NCBI RefSeq assembly: GCF_017874735.1
Contig: NZ_JAGGLV010000031.1
Span: forward strand, 1 to 64,000
Length of the DNA: 64,000 bases
Reading direction: 5' to 3'
From: Paenibacillus silagei
GTDB lineage: Bacteria > Bacillota > Bacilli > Paenibacillales > Paenibacillaceae
In this document: in pieces, positions 62,016 through 64,000 of the stretch
Layout of the letters: every line of letters begins with the position of its first letter
How positions within the stretch are numbered: position 1 is the first letter of the stretch
Program-made: the position numbers and the translations under genes
Notes under the pieces: generated by a model
Databases searched by the model: none
What the model was told of the DNA's origin: nothing
Seen by the model: the letters and a program-made list of their open reading frames with translations, nothing else

Positions 62016-64000
62016 TTACGCCTCCGGCAATGCCGCCGTCAGTGTGAACTCGAATTCCAGCTGCTTACCCGCTGCGATCCGGTATTCCGGATGCACCGGC
62101 GCTCCCCAGCTGTCATCCCCGCCCACACCCATCTGCTGTGCCGCGAGGGTGACAACCGTGTAGTGCACCTTAGGCAGCTCATAAGCATGTGCTGCCTGCT
62201 CCAGCTCGAACGCTGTATACGGTGACAGCGTACATTCCAGCGGCTGGCCCGCAGCCGCCTGAACTTGCAGCCCATAACCCCGGCTGTCCGTGATGCTCAC
62301 CTCACGGACGCCCGTCCGGTTGCCGGATTCCTGCGGCACCAGATACGGTGACGGCAGCTCCGTCACCTTACGCCGGAAGCGGGTGAGCCGCGCTCCATAC
62401 GCGCGGTCACTGTAGTTCTCTTCCGGTCCGCGGGCATACCACTCGGTGGCCTCGTAGTCTGCCGGCATCCGGAAGGATACCGCCACTACCGGCACATCCG
62501 GCAAGCCGTCTGCTCCGGTGTAGACCATCCGGACACGGACGCTGCCGTCGGCATGGACCGTGTATTCAATGCTTGCCTTCAGCTCACTGCTGATGCTGAA
62601 GGCGTAGTCGAAGCTGACCTTAGCCCGGTCTGCTTCGGTGTGCAGGCTGACCGCCGTACACTGGCGGGCCAGACTGGCCGCGAACCAGCCGCCGGCATGG
62701 TACCCCAGCGCAGTCCCTTTGTCATTGTCGGTCGTTGCCCGCCAGAACAGCGGAGCCGGCGGAGTCGCAATCATCTCGCGCCCCCCGTAGCAGAGCGACA
62801 CCAGGGAGCCCGCCTGCTTGGAGAACAGGGCGGAGAAGCCGCGCCCGGTGACCCCGATATTTACATCCCCTTCAATGACGCCGAACTCCCCGGACGCAGG
62901 CAGCAGTGCCTTTTTCCCGCCTGCTGTTGCCCCGGCTGCTTCTACGCGGAACACATGCTCTCCATAAGCGGTCTCGAACCCGGAATCCGCCCATAGTTCA
63001 GCTTCCTTCAGCGTAAGGCTTACCGCCAGCGTGTACTCCCCTGGAGCTGTGGATACATCCGGCAGTTCCAGCGAGATTCTCGCCTCTTCCTGAGCCGCAA
63101 CCGCAAGCTCCTGCTGCCCCTTGAAGATCTCCCGTCCTTCTCTGAACAACCTGAACTCCAGCAGCAGCCGCTCCGTTCCCTCGAACAGATTCCCGTTGAT
63201 CACCGTCACGGCATCCGCTTCAGGAACAAGCCGGATGTTCTGGTAGAGGAACTTCACCTCTTGCATCTTCGGCGTGATCATCCGGTCAGCAAAAACAATC
63301 CCGTTGCCGCAGAAGCTGTAGTCCGTCGGCCGGTCAGCGAAATCCCCGCCATACGCCAGATACTCTTCACCGTACCGGTCCTTGGCTACCAGCGCCTGAT
63401 CGATATAATCCCAGATGAAGCCGCCCTGATAGAGCGGATACCGGCTCTCCAGCTCGATATATTTATGGAGTCCTCCAACCGAATTCCCCATAGCATGCAT
63501 ATACTCACAGCTGATATACGGCTTATCTGGCTGATTCTCCAGGTACTCCACAATGTCGGCGGGCTTGGCATACATCCGGCTCTCCATATCACTGCTGTCA
63601 TTATATTTGCGGTTATGGAAGACTCCTTCATAATGCACCAGCCGTCCAGGATCAGCCTTGCGGAAGTAATGGGACACCTTGAGAATGACCTCACCCGCAT
63701 ACGATTCATTGCCGCAGGACCAGATCAGGATCGACGGATGATTTTTATCGCGCTCCAGCATCGATACCGCCCGGTCCATGACAATCCCCTCCCACTCCGG
63801 CTTATCCCCGGGGATGTTCCAGGACGGCTCAACGGCGCCCATCTTCTGCCACGAGCCATGGGATTCCAGATTCATCTCATCAATCACATACACCCCGTAT
63901 TCATCACACAGCTCATACCAGAGCGTCTGATTCGGATAATGCGAGGTCCGCACTGCGTTGATATTATTCTGCTTCAGGATGATGATATCCTTAATCATAT
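62016..64000 (-). CDS. Beta-galactosidase, GH2 family (5' part outside window)
   Basis: The C-terminal ~660 residues of a large (usually ~1000-1050 residues) LacZ-type enzyme. The sequence enters in the TIM-barrel domain with NAVRTSHYPNQTLWYELCDE and DEMNLESHG. The acid/base Glu is in LIWSCGNESYAG and the nucleophile Glu in YISCEYMHAMGNS. The C-terminal beta domain (small chain) follows to the end at PEA. No signal peptide can be judged because the start is missing. It probably hydrolyses sugars imported by the neighbouring LplABC system. Confidence 0.93.
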   Translation of the reverse strand, partial: MIKDIIILKQNNINAVRTSHYPNQTLWYELCDEYGVYVIDEMNLESHGSWQKMGAVEPSWNIPGDKPEWEGIVMDRAVSMLERDKNHPSILIWSCGNESYAGEVILKVSHYFRKADPGRLVHYEGVFHNRKYNDSSDMESRMYAKPADIVEYLENQPDKPYISCEYMHAMGNSVGGLHKYIELESRYPLYQGGFIWDYIDQALVAKDRYGEEYLAYGGDFADRPTDYSFCGNGIVFADRMITPKMQEVKFLYQNIRLVPEADAVTVINGNLFEGTERLLLEFRLFREGREIFKGQQELAVAAQEEARISLELPDVSTAPGEYTLAVSLTLKEAELWADSGFETAYGEHVFRVEAAGATAGGKKALLPASGEFGVIEGDVNIGVTGRGFSALFSKQAGSLVSLCYGGREMIATPPAPLFWRATTDNDKGTALGYHAGGWFAASLARQCTAVSLHTEADRAKVSFDYAFSISSELKASIEYTVHADGSVRVRMVYTGADGLPDVPVVAVSFRMPADYEATEWYARGPEENYSDRAYGARLTRFRRKVTELPSPYLVPQESGNRTGVREVSITDSRGYGLQVQAAAGQPLECTLSPYTAFELEQAAHAYELPKVHYTVVTLAAQQMGVGGDDSWGAPVHPEYRIAAGKQLEFEFTLTAALPEA

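Overview
The window looks like a chromosomal segment of a spore-forming Bacillota, most likely a Paenibacillus-type bacterium. The evidence is the 5' end of a 16S rRNA gene with a Bacillales-style leader at position 1, a small acid-soluble spore protein (sspI), purine-rich AGGAGG ribosome binding sites with frequent GTG/TTG starts, and several LplABC/YesMN-type carbohydrate uptake systems. Most genes lie on the minus strand, co-oriented with the rRNA operon. The species assignment is inference.

Layout. 1-10 kb is housekeeping: the rrn promoter and 16S start, an orphan nucleoside-transferase-like protein, an esterase/dioxygenase pair divergent from an XRE-cupin regulator, peptidase E, a SpoU-type RNA methyltransferase with ktrA, sspI, prfC and zwf. 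10-16 kb is a cell-envelope stress block: a YwmB-like protein, LiaFSR-like sensor genes, and an upstream operon with a LiaI-like protein, two PspA paralogues and a PspC protein. At 16-17.8 kb are an XRE regulator carrying 28-residue repeats and an EamA transporter. 18-23.5 kb is a visibly AT-richer two-component/ABC exporter module joined to a GbsR-type regulator. 24-27.5 kb is a CUT1 sugar importer, followed by a hairpin repeat array. 27.9-32.5 kb holds an HAD phosphatase, an SMR transporter, a phosphoesterase and the metNIQ operon; metN lacks any standard start codon. 32.7-41.7 kb is an LplABC importer with YesN, YesM and a second YesN. 41.9-45 kb is an AT-rich patch with two exported proteins of unknown function and the relic of an IS200-type transposase. 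45-52.2 kb is a nucleoside uptake and cleavage operon (nupNOPQ-like transporter, nucleoside hydrolase, ADP-ribosylglycohydrolase homologue). 52.5-64 kb is another carbohydrate region: three AraC regulators, one membrane-bound, a second LplABC importer and a beta-galactosidase cut by the window edge, with a repeat-rich stretch at 56.3-56.9 kb.

How the genes fit together. The three carbohydrate importers all lack an ATPase gene, so they probably share a MsmX-type ATPase encoded elsewhere. Each lies next to or near its likely regulator (GbsR-like, YesMN or AraC). The nucleoside operon is likely to import nucleosides and split them inside the cell. The Lia/Psp block is likely to sense and buffer membrane damage.

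The least explained material is the non-coding structure: three tandem arrays of hairpin-forming units (27.6, 40.0 and 56.4 kb), two short elements with terminal or nested inverted repeats (47.4 and 56.7 kb), and a 46-bp perfect palindrome (41.8 kb). All assignments come from reading the sequence and recalled family features; no database search was run.
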